This document shows, piece by piece, positions 6,247 to 14,743 of a DNA stretch of 15,716 nucleotides. The stretch comes from an uncultured Actinomycetes bacterium. Lineage in GTDB: Bacteria > Actinomycetota > Thermoleophilia > Solirubrobacterales > Solirubrobacteraceae. The stretch lies in assembly GCA_937888775.1 (NCBI GenBank), contig CALAQT010000355.1, positions 1-15,716 on the forward strand, in the 5' to 3' direction. Made by a program: the position numbers and the translations under genes. The notes beneath the pieces are model-generated. The model worked only from the letters and a program-made list of their open reading frames with translations, was not told the DNA's origin and made no database searches. The stretch's first letter is position 1; every line of letters begins with the position of its first letter.

Positions 6247-6535
6247 TGACCGAAGGTATGGGATCGACCCCTCCCCTCCCCCACCTCTTCCCGCCGCGGT
6301 GTGGCTCTCGAAACCCGGCGTGAACACCGCGCGACCACTCTGGGGCTGCTCGTCGACGCGGCCGGCACCAGCGCGGTTGATCCCATACGAGAGGTCAGCG
6401 AACTCGCGCGCGGATCGGCGCACGTGACCGTCGGTATGGGATGGGTCGCTCCATCACCGATGAGCAGTCAGCCGCCTGACCACAGGTATGGGATGGATCG
6501 CCCGGTGTCCCCGGAAATGCCCGCAGGTATGGGAT
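6247..6535 (+). repeat. Left iteron group (five copies)
   Basis: Copies of TGACCGNNGGTATGGGAT start at 6247, 6425, 6477 and 6518 in forward orientation, and one reverse copy lies at 6380-6397. Those at 6247 and 6425 match all 16 defined bases, 6477 and 6518 match 15, and 6380 matches 14. Spacing is irregular (41 to 178 bp). Confidence 0.85.
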
Positions 6536-6619
6536 CAGCGGCAGGGGAGATCGGGGTGCTGCCGCCGAAACGGGCCGGACCGCTGACGGCTCCCATAGCA
6601 CCGGTCACGGTCGCGGCAG

Positions 6620-6628
6620 TTATCCACA
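6620..6628 (+). promoter_or_regulatory. DnaA box
   Basis: TTATCCACA, identical to the strict DnaA-box consensus, placed between the two iteron groups. It implies that host DnaA takes part in opening this origin. Confidence 0.8.
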
Positions 6629-6899
6629 GGTCCGAGCCGGCGGCAGAGCCGATTGGTCAGGGCATCCCATACCGCCGGTCATGCGGTCCCATCCCTGCGG
6701 TCACCCAATCTCATACCCGAGGTCACATTTGTCGCTCGCCCTTATAGACATCCTCGATAGGGTCCAACTGTAGGGTCTTCTTCATAGTCAGCGAGGGCTC
6801 CAAGGAGCCAGGAAATCAGATCCACGGATCCCATACTGAGAGTCAACAGTTCATCCCATACCAACGGTCAGGTTTTGATCTCCAGACCGAGACAACCCC

Positions 6900-6927
6900 T
6901 TGCACATCAACGGAAACCCGCTAGAGT
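6900..6927 (+). promoter_or_regulatory. Possible promoter of the initiator gene
   Basis: TTGCAC (6900-6905) and TAGAGT (6922-6927) are separated by 16 bases; the same TAGAGT hexamer is proposed for the recombinase gene. Transcription would start near 6934, just before the final iteron at 6941. The -35 match is weak. Confidence 0.35.
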
Positions 6928-6999
6928 CGCCATCGACTCGATCCCATACCACACCGTCACCTCATCGTCCCAGCAACCGTCGCAGCAAGGAGAGTCACC

Positions 7000-8061
7000 G
7001 TGGAGAACCGCGAGGCACGCACCGCCGGTCCCACCGCCCTGGGTGACATTCTCGCCGAAGCGCTGCGCGTGCGCGGCGACGGGCCGCCCGTTGATGCCGA
7101 CAATGACCGCGAGGATGGGATCATCGGCGTCGTCGAGGTGCGCGGCACCGTCGTGCCCCATCGCGGCGCCGACGGCGATGACCCCGACTGGCTGCTCCAC
7201 GAAACGCAGCTGCTGCGACAGCCGGTGTACCGGACCGAGCGCGCCGATGCCGAGGACGATCCGCCGGGAAGCTACTTCGACAACCCCGCGGCGGACCAGC
7301 TGCCGCTGCTCACCTACGAGTACGACCCGCAGACTACGGTCATCAGCCGGATCGGGGAGCTCGGCACGCGCGACATGCTGGTCATGGCGGTGCTCTCCCA
7401 GGCGTTCTTTGCCAACGGGTGTCCGGCCGACAACAAGATCCACGGCGACCACGCGACCCTCGGCTACATCGCCCGCCAGCTCGGCATGCACCCCGAGGGG
7501 GCGACCCGCCTCATCCGCTCGTCGATCGAGCGTCTGAGCACCGCCCGCGTCAAGGTCAAGGTTCATGACGTCGACAAGACCGCGGTCGGCGGGACCGCCA
7601 CTACGCGTGGCGAGGTGACCGTCGGGTTCCTTGCCAACTTCGGCTCGCGGGAGCGCAAGCAGAAGGGCGTCGCCGTCAAACGCGACAACTACGTTCAGCT
7701 CGACCAGGCAATGGCCGACCTCATCCGCGCCGGGGAGTTCACCTTCCTCCGAGCGGAGGCCTTGCGGGCGCTGCGGCGCCAGCCCCTAGCGTTGAAGCTC
7801 TACGCGTGGGCGCGGACCCACCGGCCCGATGAGCGGGGTCGGATTTTCTACGGGGTCAGCCGCCTGGCGAAGCAACTCGGCTGCTCTGACCAGAACTCCA
7901 CTCGCCGCCGACGGAAGATGGTCGAGGCCGTTGAGGCGGTGTGCATGGTGGCGCCGGACGAGTTTCCCGGGTATGAATTGCGGGTTGGCCGGACCGACCA
8001 GACCCTCGTCCTCCGCAAAGCGCGCAACCGCGGGCCGGCCGAGCGACGCCTCACGGCCTAA
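7000..8061 (+). CDS. Plasmid replication initiator (RepA/TrfA-like winged-helix protein)
   Basis: A 353-residue protein, the likely initiator that binds the iterons upstream. Residues 1-100 are acidic and probably flexible. The remainder looks like two winged helices: one around GTRDMLVMAVLSQAFF with HATLGYIARQLGMHPEGATR, and a second around EALRALRRQPLALKLYAWA with FYGVSRLAKQLGCSDQNSTR. The LALKLYAWARTHR segment resembles the 'lyxwl' helix of TrfA/Rep_3-type initiators. The C-terminus is basic. The GTG at 7000 follows AAGGAG with good spacing. Placement beside iterons, a DnaA box and parAB strongly supports the role; the exact Rep family is not certain. Iteron 6941-6959 close to the start suggests autoregulation. 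Confidence 0.8.
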   Translation: MENREARTAGPTALGDILAEALRVRGDGPPVDADNDREDGIIGVVEVRGTVVPHRGADGDDPDWLLHETQLLRQPVYRTERADAEDDPPGSYFDNPAADQLPLLTYEYDPQTTVISRIGELGTRDMLVMAVLSQAFFANGCPADNKIHGDHATLGYIARQLGMHPEGATRLIRSSIERLSTARVKVKVHDVDKTAVGGTATTRGEVTVGFLANFGSRERKQKGVAVKRDNYVQLDQAMADLIRAGEFTFLRAEALRALRRQPLALKLYAWARTHRPDERGRIFYGVSRLAKQLGCSDQNSTRRRRKMVEAVEAVCMVAPDEFPGYELRVGRTDQTLVLRKARNRGPAERRLTA

Positions 8062-8092
8062 CCGCACGTCGGCGATGCCGCTCACCAACTCT

Positions 8093-8174
8093 CCGCTCGG
8101 TGACCATGGTGCGTCGCTACATCCGCTCCGGGTCGCTGTTCACCGAGAACGCGGCGGGATTTACGGGGTTGTGA
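8093..8174 (+). pseudogene. Detached 3' fragment of a tyrosine recombinase gene
   Basis: Encodes only the last residues of an integrase (SVTMVRRYIRSGSLFTENAA, then GFTGL and stop). It is equal to 1669-1750 except for six mismatches, with the frame kept. It includes the nucleophile Tyr but none of the other catalytic residues. Half of the changes are synonymous, so it derives from a homologous functional gene and is not a recent copying error. It lies 31 bp after the initiator stop and marks the right boundary of the 6.4-kb replicon segment. Confidence 0.85.
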
Positions 8175-8264
8175 TGGATCCGCCACTAGGGAGCGGGGCA
8201 CGCCCGGCGCGGGATGTTTACACTGGCGAAAGACGCACAGACGCCTGCGCGTTTCCCTCGAGCT

Positions 8265-8510
8265 ATGACCACCACAGCACCCGCCCCTAGCGCCCGTGAC
8301 TACCTCTTCGAGGTCTTTTACAGCCCCGAGGACGACTGCTATGTGGCCAACGCTCCCGACCTGACCTACTGCTCGGCGGTTGCGGCCACCCCTGAAGAGG
8401 CGGTCAAGGAACTCCGCATCGCGGTCCGAGCATGGCTCGACGCCGCCGCGCAATCCGGCCGCCAGGCGCCGGAGCCAATGTTCCGTCCACAGGCATCCGG
8501 CGCGGCCTAG
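8265..8510 (+). CDS. HicB-like antitoxin
   Basis: An 81-residue protein with the partial RNase H-like HicB fold: DYLFEVFYSPEDDCYVANAP, DLTYCSAVAATPEEAVKEL, then a helix (RIAVRAWLDAAAQSG) and a short Ala-rich tail. There is no C-terminal DNA-binding domain, as in short HicB proteins. The ATG at 8265 begins where family similarity begins; an in-frame ATG at 8214 lies on a TACACT promoter-like box and is less likely. It converges on the HicA-like gene and the two stops share CTAG at 8507-8510. Usually hicA and hicB are co-directional, so it should still neutralise HicA but from a separate transcript. Confidence 0.8.
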   Translation: MTTTAPAPSARDYLFEVFYSPEDDCYVANAPDLTYCSAVAATPEEAVKELRIAVRAWLDAAAQSGRQAPEPMFRPQASGAA

Positions 8511-8755
8511 GGAAGCGCCAGCCCGTACCGATCGATGAGGCGGAGCAATTGCCGGAGTTGGTACGGCTTCGCCTGCCCGTTGAGCGGCTGCAGATTCAGT
8601 TGCTCGGGCTGCCCGGGGTAAGCGTAGATCCGATGGCTTCCTTCCCCGCCGACGTACTCGAAGCCGAGAGCTTCCGCCAAAGCCCTTGCGTCACTGAAGC
8701 GCACGTTCTCGAGCGCGCCTGAGCGTAGCCGGTGGAGCAGGGCCCCAGGCTTCAC
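8507..8755 (-). CDS. HicA-like mRNA interferase toxin
   Basis: An 82-residue protein with the dsRNA-binding-like HicA fold: FSDARALAEALGFEYVGGEG, then the GSHRIYAYPG motif with catalytic H41, and a C-terminal NGQAKPYQLRQLLRLIDRY helix. HicA toxins cleave mRNA in a translation-independent way and are blocked by HicB. The GTG at 8755 overlaps the stop of a preceding 47-codon frame (GTGA). The gene runs toward hicB and overlaps it by four bases at the stops, so the two are transcribed against each other. Confidence 0.8.
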   Translation of the reverse strand: MKPGALLHRLRSGALENVRFSDARALAEALGFEYVGGEGSHRIYAYPGQPEQLNLQPLNGQAKPYQLRQLLRLIDRYGLALP

Positions 8756-8895
8756 TCAGCGGGCGACGGGAGTTCGTCGTCAGGCAACAAATCCGGAGGG
8801 AGCCTGGACCGGCGATTCCGGCCCGGAACGCCGCGCCAGCCGAAGGTGACGCTGGTGCCTTGAATCCTGCGCAGCGGGAAGATAGGCTCCGGCAT
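8752..8895 (-). CDS. Hypothetical 47-residue protein upstream of the HicA-like gene
   Basis: Starts at ATG 8895 (GGAG about nine bases upstream) and ends in a GTGA overlap with the HicA-like start. The product (MPEPIFPLRRIQGTSVTFGW and 27 more residues) is basic in the middle and acidic at the end. It has no recognised domain. It could be a second antitoxin or regulator, or a leader frame ensuring low, coupled toxin translation. The start could lie further upstream. Confidence 0.4.
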   Translation of the reverse strand: MPEPIFPLRRIQGTSVTFGWRGVPGRNRRSRLPPDLLPDDELPSPAE

Positions 8896-8921
8896 TGAAT
8901 CTGTCTCCAGTGCGCCCTTGG

Positions 8922-9116
8922 TCACGCAACACCTCGTGCGGCGAGGACGAGGCTGTCGGCCCCGGCGACCGATGGCGGCGCGTCTGCGAGCTGGTCGACG
9001 ACGAGGCCGAAGAGGGTGGGATCGGGCACGGCGAACCGAAGTCTGCCGCAGCAGGGCCGGCAGCGTTCCGAACCCCGCGGAGGGCACCACCGGCGTACCA
9101 TGCGTCGCGCGGGCAA
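8922..9116 (-). pseudogene. Possible gene remnant, C-terminal part
   Basis: The last part of this leftward frame is protein-like (RFAVPDPTLFGLVVDQLADA, then VAGADSLVLAARGVA and stop). Upstream, a neighbouring frame looks coding (GTPVVPSAGFGTLPALLRQ), suggesting a frameshift near 9050. No family is recognised. It lies between the HicA-side frame and the beta-glucosidase gene and may be the remains of a gene cut by rearrangement. Confidence 0.25.
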
Positions 9117-9151
9117 TGTCCGGGGTGCACAAAGGCTGGAAGCGAGTTCTC

Positions 9152-11632
9152 ATGAGCAAGCACGTCAGGCGGATCCTCCGTGCGACCAGGATCCGCACAC
9201 TCCTGCTCGCCACGACCGTCGCCGTCGTCGCCGCGTCACTCCCGGTCGGCGGGCACGTGACGACCGCCGCCGCTGCGACGACATCGTGCAGCGCCTGGAT
9301 GGACACCACCAAGACGCCCGATCAGCGCGCCCAGGCACTCCTCGCTGCGATGACCCAGGCCGACAAGATCGCCCTCACCCAGGCGCCCGCGGAGTACGCG
9401 TCGATCGGCTGGGCGCACTACGGCGTCGCCGGCTACATCCCGTCGCCGGACACCAGCCTCTGCATCCCCGACCTCGTCTTCAACGACGCGGGTCAGGGCG
9501 TCGGCGACTTGATGACCGGTACCACCGCATTCCCGGCGCCGATCTCGCAGGCGTCGAGCTGGGACCCCGTCGCCCAGCAGGCCTATGGCGCCACCCTCGG
9601 TGCCCAGGCGTTCGCCAAGGGCATCAACATCCAGCTCGCGCCAGGCATCGAGACCGACCGCGTCCCGCTCAACGGGCGCAACTGGGAGTACATGAGCGAG
9701 GACCCGTTCCTCGCCGGCCAGACGGCTGCCGCCGTCGTCCGCGGCATCCAGGCGCAGAACGTCATCGCCACCATCAAGCACTACGTCACCAACAGCCAGG
9801 AGACCAACCGCTCGACGGACTCCTCCGACATCGATGCGCGCACGCTGCACGAGCTCTACCTGCCGCAGTACCAGGCCGCCATCCAGCAGGCTGGTGCCGG
9901 CGCTGTGATGTGCTCGTACAACCGCATCAACAGCGTGTACGCGTGTGAGAACCGGGACACGCTCACCACTGCGCTGCGCACCGAGATGGGATTCACGGGC
10001 CTGGTGATGGCCGACTGGGGCGCCACGCACTCCACGGTCGCGTCCGCCAACGCCGGGCTCGACATCGAGATGGGCTCGGGTACCTACTACGGGACGGCGC
10101 TGCAGACGGCGATCACCAACGGCCAGGTGAGCCAGGCGACGCTGGACACAATGGTGCTCGACATCCTCCGGCCGATGTTCGCCGAGGGACTGTTCGACCA
10201 TCCCATCGCCATGGGAGCGGCGGCGCAGGCCGCGGCGGCGGCGACGCCCACCGACACGCCGGCGCAGAACACCGTCGCCGGCCAGGTGGCCGAGAACGGC
10301 ATGGTGCTGCTGAAGAATGACGGCAACGTGCTCCCGCTGACGTCGCCGGCGAACACCATCGCGGTGATCGGCGGGCCGGCGACCACGCCCGATGCGCTGT
10401 ACACGTACAACGGCGGCGGCAGCGGGCACATCCCCGAGGCGGCCTACAAGGCCAACGTCATCACCCCGCTCACCGGGATGCAGACGCTCGCGGCCACGAA
10501 GACGGACGCGGTCATCTACGCCAACGGCAACGGGCCGCAGTTCGAAGACGCTGTCGCAGCGGCGAAGGCGGCGAGCGTGGCGGTGGTCTTCGCGTACACC
10601 CCCGAGACCGAGGGCGTCGACATGAGCAGCCTGTCAATGCCGCCCGAGGGCACGCACTGCGAGCTCATCGGCTGCACGACCGGCTCCGGGTACAACCAGG
10701 ACGCGCTCATCTCCGCGGTTGCCGCCGCGAACCCGAACACCGTCGTGGTTCTGGAGACCGGCGGCCCGGTGCTGATGCCATGGCTCAGCCAGGTCAAGGG
10801 TGTGCTCGAGGCGTGGTACCCGGGACAGGACGAGGGGGACGCCATCGCGTCCGTCCTGTTCGGTGACACCGACCCGGCCGGCCACCTCACCGAGACGTTC
10901 CCCGCGTCGCAGGCCGACCTTCCCACGACCACCACCGCGCAGTACCCGGGCATCAGCCAGCCGGGTGACTCAGTCGGCCCGCACTCGTCGTACTCCGAGG
11001 GGCTGAACGTCGGGTACCGCTGGTACGACGACATGAGGCTGACGCCGCTGTTCCCGTTTGGCTATGGCCTCTCGTACACGTCGTTCGCGTACAGCAACTA
11101 CTCGGTTGCGTCCGCCCCGCCCGGTGACCAAGCGTCGGTGAGCTTCGACCTCACCAACACCGGCAAGGTCGCCGGGGCTGAGGTGGCGCAGGCGTACGTC
11201 GGCTCGCCGGCGGACAACTACGTCAATGAGCCGCTGCACCAGCTGCGCGGCTACCAGAAGGTCACCCTGCAGCCGGGTCAGACACAGCACGTCACCATCG
11301 CGCTGGACCCGGAGTCCACCTCGTACTGGGATACCACGTCGCAGAGCTGGCAGCCGGAGACGGGCTGCCACCCGGTGTGGGTCGGCAGCAGCTCGCGCCA
11401 CATCGAGCTGCAGGGTTCGGGCCTCGACGGCTCGATGCAGGCGGTGGCGGACTGCGCCGCCTCGGTGTCGACGTACGTGCCGCCGGTGGCGGCCGCCACG
11501 GTGCCGGTGCCGGTGCCAAGTACTGGCAGCGCGTCGTTGACCGCGCTGCTGTGGGGCTCGGCGCTCACGATTGGCGGGGCCGCGCTCGTGGTGGGCAGGC
11601 GGCGCCGCCGGGGACGCGCGCCGGCCTCCTGA
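9152..11632 (+). CDS. Secreted, probably wall-anchored glycoside hydrolase family 3 (beta-glucosidase-like)
   Basis: An 826-residue enzyme predicted to release glucose or xylose from beta-linked oligosaccharides outside the cell. Signal peptide: basic start, hydrophobic TLLLATTVAVVAAS, probable cleavage near AAAA at 40. The GH3 N-terminal domain (about 60-345) has K209-H210 in IKHYVTN and nucleophile D288 in GLVMADWG. The GH3 C-terminal domain (about 375-585) has ENGMVLLKN and a candidate acid/base E487 in TEGVD. The fibronectin-like GH3 domain covers about 650-725 (FPFGYGLSYTSF just before it). The C-terminus reads VPSTG (788-792), a 20-residue hydrophobic stretch and RRRRRGR, a sortase-type signal with Val in place of Leu. 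The ATG at 9152 gives a clean signal peptide but only a weak GAG site; an ATG at 9116 is possible. Confidence 0.93.
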   Translation: MSKHVRRILRATRIRTLLLATTVAVVAASLPVGGHVTTAAAATTSCSAWMDTTKTPDQRAQALLAAMTQADKIALTQAPAEYASIGWAHYGVAGYIPSPDTSLCIPDLVFNDAGQGVGDLMTGTTAFPAPISQASSWDPVAQQAYGATLGAQAFAKGINIQLAPGIETDRVPLNGRNWEYMSEDPFLAGQTAAAVVRGIQAQNVIATIKHYVTNSQETNRSTDSSDIDARTLHELYLPQYQAAIQQAGAGAVMCSYNRINSVYACENRDTLTTALRTEMGFTGLVMADWGATHSTVASANAGLDIEMGSGTYYGTALQTAITNGQVSQATLDTMVLDILRPMFAEGLFDHPIAMGAAAQAAAAATPTDTPAQNTVAGQVAENGMVLLKNDGNVLPLTSPANTIAVIGGPATTPDALYTYNGGGSGHIPEAAYKANVITPLTGMQTLAATKTDAVIYANGNGPQFEDAVAAAKAASVAVVFAYTPETEGVDMSSLSMPPEGTHCELIGCTTGSGYNQDALISAVAAANPNTVVVLETGGPVLMPWLSQVKGVLEAWYPGQDEGDAIASVLFGDTDPAGHLTETFPASQADLPTTTTAQYPGISQPGDSVGPHSSYSEGLNVGYRWYDDMRLTPLFPFGYGLSYTSFAYSNYSVASAPPGDQASVSFDLTNTGKVAGAEVAQAYVGSPADNYVNEPLHQLRGYQKVTLQPGQTQHVTIALDPESTSYWDTTSQSWQPETGCHPVWVGSSSRHIELQGSGLDGSMQAVADCAASVSTYVPPVAAATVPVPVPSTGSASLTALLWGSALTIGGAALVVGRRRRRGRAPAS

Positions 11633-11639
11633 CCGCACA

Positions 11640-11675
11640 GTTGCATCCGTTTTCCCCCAAGAAACGTAATGCTGC
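11640..11675 (+). repeat. Dispersed 36-bp repeat, copy 1
   Basis: Begins GTTGCATCCGTTTTCCCCCA and ends AACGTAATGCTGC. It is identical over all 36 bases to 15152-15187, in the same orientation. It starts seven bases after the hydrolase stop. GCAT near its left and ATGC near its right could pair. Confidence 0.85.
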
Positions 11676-11710
11676 TCCAGTGCCGCTGGGAAGCAGACCG
11701 AGGATGGCGT

Positions 11711-11744
11711 GTTGCATCCGTTTTCCCCCATTAGGTAATGCAAC
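11711..11744 (+). repeat. Dispersed repeat, variant copy 2
   Basis: The first 20 bases are identical to copies 1 and 3; then TTAGG replaces the middle and TAATGCAAC ends it. Here the ends form a perfect 7-bp inverted repeat, GTTGCAT...ATGCAAC, with a 20-base loop. This hints that the family is a stem-loop element with conserved ends. Confidence 0.75.
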
Positions 11745-11841
11745 CCACCGGGTGACGGAACGATGGTCGCCGAGATCAGATCGGTCCGGCGCTCGATACT
11801 GCGATCACGCACCTGTCCACGCGCCCGGGAGGCCCCATCCG

Positions 11842-12231
11842 TTGACCCAGCAGCGCATCCTTCTCGCTGACGACGAACCGCGCTTGCTGCACGTCGTCGG
11901 GCTGTGTCTCAGCATGGAAGGATTCGAAGTGAGAGAAGCCTCGGACGGGGCCGTCGCGATAGCGATGCTCGAGACCGAGCAGTTCGACCTCGCCATCCTC
12001 GATGTGATGATGCCCGGGGTCGACGGCATTGAAGTCTGCCGTCACATCCGTTCGCACCCCGCCACCCAGTCGATGCCAGTACTCGTGTTCACATCGCTCT
12101 CGTCCGACAAGGACGTGGAGCGCGCCCGCTGGGCGGGCGCGAATCACCTCATCACCAAGCCGTTCAGCCTGCCGGGCCTCGGTGCGGTGGTCCGCTCCTG
12201 CTTCGAGGACGCGCCGGCTCTCGCCAGTTGA
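11842..12231 (+). CDS. Single-domain response regulator (receiver only)
   Basis: A 129-residue CheY-like receiver with the complete phosphorylation site: acidic pair D10-D11 (LADDEP), phospho-acceptor D54 (LAILDVMMPG), T84 (VFTSLSSD) and K106 (LITKPF). There is no output domain, so it must act by protein contact or in a phosphorelay. The only suitable start is TTG at 11842, nine bases after GGGAGG; upstream codons of the same open frame cross the repeats and are not protein-like. No histidine kinase is nearby, so its partner is encoded elsewhere. It converges with the exporter operon. Confidence 0.88.
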   Translation: MTQQRILLADDEPRLLHVVGLCLSMEGFEVREASDGAVAIAMLETEQFDLAILDVMMPGVDGIEVCRHIRSHPATQSMPVLVFTSLSSDKDVERARWAGANHLITKPFSLPGLGAVVRSCFEDAPALAS

Positions 12232-12301
12232 CGCTCGCCGGCGGTCACCCAGCGGGTCCTCTGTCGCCGGATCACGTGGGGTCGTGCTGAGCGATCTGGG
12301 C

Positions 12302-13063
12302 TCAGGCGATCGCCCTGCTGAAGCGACGAGCGCCCACCAGAACTCCGACCACTGCGAGCGCCGCCATGATGGCAAGCCCTTTGAACACGTCCGGGTCGGA
12401 GCCGTGTCCGTTGAAGACGTCGCGCGCTGCGGTCACCGCGTACGAGAGAGGATTGGCCTGCGCCACGTGCTGCAGCCAGTCCGGCGCGAGTTGGAGCGGG
12501 AGGAGCACGCCACTGAGCAGGAGCAGCGGGAGCGAGAGCGTGAAGATGAGCGGCGCGTACGAGTCCTCGCTCTTCAATGCCAGCGCTGCGGCGTAGGCGA
12601 GCGATGACATGCCGAGCCCGATCAGGGCGACCAGTCCGAGCATCACGAACACGCCGGAGATGGTTGGTTGCAGACCGAACGGAATCGCGAGCAGCAACAG
12701 GATGAGCGACTGCACGACCAGCGTGAGGATGTCGCGCAGCGCCCGCCCGAGAAGGAGGGCGAAACGGCTCACCGGCGTGACCCGGAAGCGCTCGATCACG
12801 CCGGCACGGAGCTCTGCGATCAGCCCGAATCCGACACCGCTCGCGCCGAAGAGCCCGAGCTGGATGAGCAGGCCTGGCACGAAGACGTTGTACGCGCCGC
12901 CGGTTGGGAAACCGGGCGTCTGGGTCAGCGACTTGAGCAGGGGTGCGAAGAGCACGAGGTAGAGAACCGGCTGGATAACGCCGATGGCCACCCAGGCCGG
13001 GTTGCGCAGGAAGACGAACAGATACCGCTGGAACATGAGCCAGGTGTCTTTGAGCAACTTCAT
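12302..13063 (-). CDS. ABC-2 type transporter permease (DrrB-like)
   Basis: A 253-residue membrane protein with six hydrophobic segments: residues about 24-43, 60-84, 113-130, 137-160, 170-192 and 228-245. It has the ABC-2 layout and the conserved PLSYAVTAARDVFNG region before the last segment. It would form the membrane channel of an exporter, presumably as a dimer energised by the ATPase encoded just upstream. The ATG at 13063 follows GGGAGGG by seven bases and lies 13 bases after the ATPase stop. Related pairs export daunorubicin-like drugs, but the substrate here cannot be told. Confidence 0.92.
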   Translation of the reverse strand: MKLLKDTWLMFQRYLFVFLRNPAWVAIGVIQPVLYLVLFAPLLKSLTQTPGFPTGGAYNVFVPGLLIQLGLFGASGVGFGLIAELRAGVIERFRVTPVSRFALLLGRALRDILTLVVQSLILLLLAIPFGLQPTISGVFVMLGLVALIGLGMSSLAYAAALALKSEDSYAPLIFTLSLPLLLLSGVLLPLQLAPDWLQHVAQANPLSYAVTAARDVFNGHGSDPDVFKGLAIMAALAVVGVLVGARRFSRAIA

Positions 13064-13076
13064 GGCGATTCCCTCC

Positions 13077-14017
<941 letters not shown>

Positions 14018-14021
<4 letters not shown>

Positions 14022-14731
14022 GGCGTTTCCTCCCCGGTGGTAGCTGATGGGTGCTCGCGTCGCGCCGGGTGCAGCAGCTTGGCGAGATGGTTCTCTCGGT
14101 GACGGTTGCGACGCTCCGCGTCCGCGGCGTGCATCGCTGCGAAGTGGGCTCTGATCAGCTCCTCGTTCCAGATGAGGGCGCCGGACTCCATTTCCGCGGA
14201 GATCGACCGGATCCAGTCGATCTCGGCCGACGCGAGCGCGATGCCGTGCTCGAGCTCGAGGAGGACGAGCCTCGGAAGGCCGAGGTCGTTCTGGGCCATT
14301 TTGAGGGTCGTGTCGAGCGCGTTGACGTGGGCCCGGAGCGTGACGACGCGAGTGGCCAGCGCGGTCTCGGCGCGCTCCTGGGGGATGTATCCGAGAAGGC
14401 CGACCGCGACCCGGAACACGGGCGTCTCGTCGACAGGGGTGGAGAGGAGATCGGCGATCCAGTTCTCGAGCTCCTCGCTGCCGTCGGACGTGATTCGGTA
14501 GACGGTCCGCTCCGGACGTCGGCCCTCGCGGCTCGTCTCGACCGGCTCGATGTAGCCGGCGGCTTCCAGTTCCTCGATGGCACGGTAGAGCGTGCGGGTC
14601 TTGCCCACCGCGTACGACTTGTGGCGCTCTTTGAGCAGGCGCTGGATCTCATAGGGATGGCAGGGCTGCTCGCTGAGCAGGCCGAGCGTGGTCAGGGCCA
14701 CCATGTCCTTGGGCTGCGTGCGCATTTCCAT
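14018..14731 (-). CDS. PadR-family transcriptional regulator
   Basis: A 237-residue regulator. The N-terminal winged helix is typical of PadR (LTTLGLLSEQPCHPYEIQRL, then TLYRAIEELEAAGYIEPV and a GRRPERTVYRIT wing). A long helical C-terminal part (VTLRAHVNALDTTLKMAQN) supports dimerisation, as in PadR subfamily 1. It is the first gene of a three-gene unit with the ATPase and permease and probably represses it until a toxic compound binds (inference from PadR-DrrAB-like operons). ATG 14731 is preferred because the extended -10 box at 14744-14752 overlies the upstream in-frame ATG at 14761; ATG 14725 is another option. Confidence 0.88.
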
Positions 14732-14743
14732 ATTGCGTTCCGC

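Larger units (their letters stand above)
6590..6959 (-). repeat. Right iteron group (seven copies)
   Basis: Reverse-orientation copies (ATCCCATACCNNCGGTCA) start at 6590, 6664, 6686, 6708, 6828, 6853 and 6941. Those at 6664 and 6853 are perfect. The copies at 6664, 6686 and 6708 repeat at exactly 22 bp, two helical turns, so bound proteins would share one face. The last copy has one extra base and lies 41 bp before the initiator start, within or just after its probable promoter, which suggests autorepression. Confidence 0.85.
6150..6999. other. Replication origin region (oriV) with iterons and DnaA box
   Basis: An 850-bp non-coding region between the leftward par operon and the rightward initiator gene. 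It contains twelve 18-bp iterons in two groups of mainly opposite orientation, one consensus DnaA box (6620-6628), and a relatively AT-rich stretch at about 6726-6800 that could be the unwinding zone. This is the architecture of iteron-controlled theta plasmids. Open frames crossing it are interrupted by iterons and look non-coding. Confidence 0.85.
11633..11841. other. Intergenic region with two dispersed repeat copies
   Basis: About 210 bp between the hydrolase and the response regulator gene. Apart from the repeats at 11640 and 11711 no terminator, promoter or RNA gene is evident. Confidence 0.5.

Noticed and set aside
6247..6959. Reading the repeats as a CRISPR array
   Set aside because: Units are 18 bp, irregularly spaced, in both orientations and next to a DnaA box and an initiator gene, which fits iterons.
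9236..10429. A 397-codon leftward open frame within the hydrolase gene
   Set aside because: Arg/Gly/Val-rich antisense shadow of the GH3 coding sequence with no domain.
12238..12270. CCGGCG...CGCCGG pair between the response regulator and permease genes as a terminator
   Set aside because: Only 6-bp arms with a loop of about 20 bases and no T-run, expected often in DNA of this composition.
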